Shown piece by piece: positions 5,201-5,709 of a stretch of DNA of 5,709 bases (within the stretch, counting starts at the first letter, position 1; the number at the start of each line of letters is the position of its first letter). Location: assembly GCA_030636255.1 (NCBI GenBank), contig DAOVXH010000130.1:1-5709 (forward strand), given 5' to 3'. Position numbers and translations under genes: made by a program. Under the pieces are notes generated by a model, which saw only the letters and a list, made by a program, of their open reading frames with translations, was not told the origin of the DNA and did no database searches. The stretch comes from Methanomassiliicoccales archaeon. Its GTDB lineage: Archaea; Thermoplasmatota; Thermoplasmata; SG8-5.

Positions 5201-5709
5201 TCATTTTGTGAATCGGCTCTTGGACTTGCTGAGTATCTGATATGCCTCGTCTGGTGTATGATTGTCATGTACAACAGCATTCACAGCCTTTATCATTGCA
5301 ACCGGGTCCTTTGCCTGGAAGATGTTTCTGCCCATGTCCACCCCAACAGCCCCGGCCTCTATTGCACTGTAGGCGGTCTTCAACGCAGTAATTTCATCGG
5401 TCTTCTTGCCGCCAGCTATAACCACTGGCACAGGACATGTATCCACAACTTTTTCGAATCCTTCCACGTAATAAGTCTTGACAATGTGGGCTCCCAGCTC
5501 TGCAGCTATCCTTGAGGCAAGGCCCATGTACCTGGTATCTCTCACCATGTCCTTTCCAACGGCAGTTACCGCAATAACAGGAATTCCAAGGCTTTCAGCT
5601 TCATCAACTACCTGGCTGAAAGCTAGTAAAGTATCGCGCTCGAACTTTGCGCCGACCATGATTGAGAATGCAACACCAGCGACATTCAGCCGTACAGCAT
5701 CTTTCATTG
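5201..5709 (-). CDS. LsrF/DeoC-superfamily class I aldolase (3-hydroxy-5-phosphonooxypentane-2,4-dione thiolase-like), N-terminal part missing
   Basis: The C-terminal 168 codons of a TIM-barrel, Schiff-base aldolase closely resembling bacterial LsrF. LsrF cleaves the phosphorylated autoinducer-2 derivative in an acetyl-CoA-dependent thiolase reaction; archaeal relatives in the same superfamily include class I fructose-bisphosphate aldolases and the ADH synthases of aromatic amino acid synthesis. Numbering from the ATG at 5707, I see GKDMVRDTRYMGLASRIAAELGA (51-73), IVKTYYVE (75-82, K77 at the Schiff-base lysine position), PVPVVIAGGKK (92-102) and GVDMGRNIFQ (122-131), the last two being phosphate-binding loops. 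The frame stays open to the right edge, and this family runs to roughly 260-290 aa, so about 100 N-terminal residues lie outside and the ATG at 5707 is internal. No lsrK or lsr transporter genes are visible, so the AI-2 role cannot be assumed. The transglutaminase-like gene follows after 55 bp on the same strand. Confidence 0.88.
   Translation of the reverse strand, partial: MKDAVRLNVAGVAFSIMVGAKFERDTLLAFSQVVDEAESLGIPVIAVTAVGKDMVRDTRYMGLASRIAAELGAHIVKTYYVEGFEKVVDTCPVPVVIAGGKKTDEITALKTAYSAIEAGAVGVDMGRNIFQAKDPVAMIKAVNAVVHDNHTPDEAYQILSKSKSRFTK

Noticed and set aside
5705..5707. ATG as the real start of the LsrF-like gene
   Set aside because: The first half of the barrel would be missing; the frame is open to the edge, so the gene is cut by the window, not truncated in the genome.

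Overview
The window most likely comes from an archaeon. The strongest indicator is a stand-alone Bud32 (PRPK-type) kinase, a subunit of the archaeal/eukaryotic KEOPS complex that bacteria lack. The short archaeal-style 184-aa Ham1/RdgB NTPase, the COG2426-type membrane protein, the mix of Shine-Dalgarno (GAGGT) starts and leaderless-looking starts, and tight gene packing all fit this. A euryarchaeal or Thermoplasmatota-like lineage is a guess; nothing here fixes the clade.

Layout, left half (+ strand): the 3' part of a phenylacetate-CoA ligase-type adenylating enzyme (runs off the left edge, ends 1253) abuts a two-CBS-domain protein (1254-1733) with no spacer. After a 32-bp gap holding a TATA-like element, a second tight cluster begins: bud32 (1766-2374), a Ham1/RdgB house-cleaning NTP pyrophosphatase (2371-2925, ATGA overlap) and a polytopic membrane protein of the 'small multi-drug export' family (start 2946 or 2922, end 3629).

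Right half (- strand): an LsrF-like class I aldolase/thiolase (runs off the right edge, stop at 5201) lies upstream of a 469-aa membrane-anchored transglutaminase-like protein (5145-3736). The latter ends in an eight-ligand RING/PHD-like zinc finger predicted to face the cytoplasm. The two halves converge on a 106-bp spacer (3630-3735) with an unusual nested dyad structure, a T6 tract and a GC-rich hairpin that overlaps the stop codon of the transglutaminase gene.

How the genes may work together: the PaaK/CBS pair suggests acyl-CoA formation (aryl-acid activation releasing AMP) next to a possible adenylate sensor. Bud32 and RdgB are housekeeping enzymes (tRNA t6A modification and nucleotide-pool sanitation) that appear to be translationally coupled. 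The most unusual item is the exported transglutaminase-like domain joined through a membrane helix to a cytoplasmic zinc finger. The second is the structured element between the convergent genes. There is no sign of mobile elements, CRISPR, tRNA or rRNA, and no gene-free stretch longer than about 106 bp.
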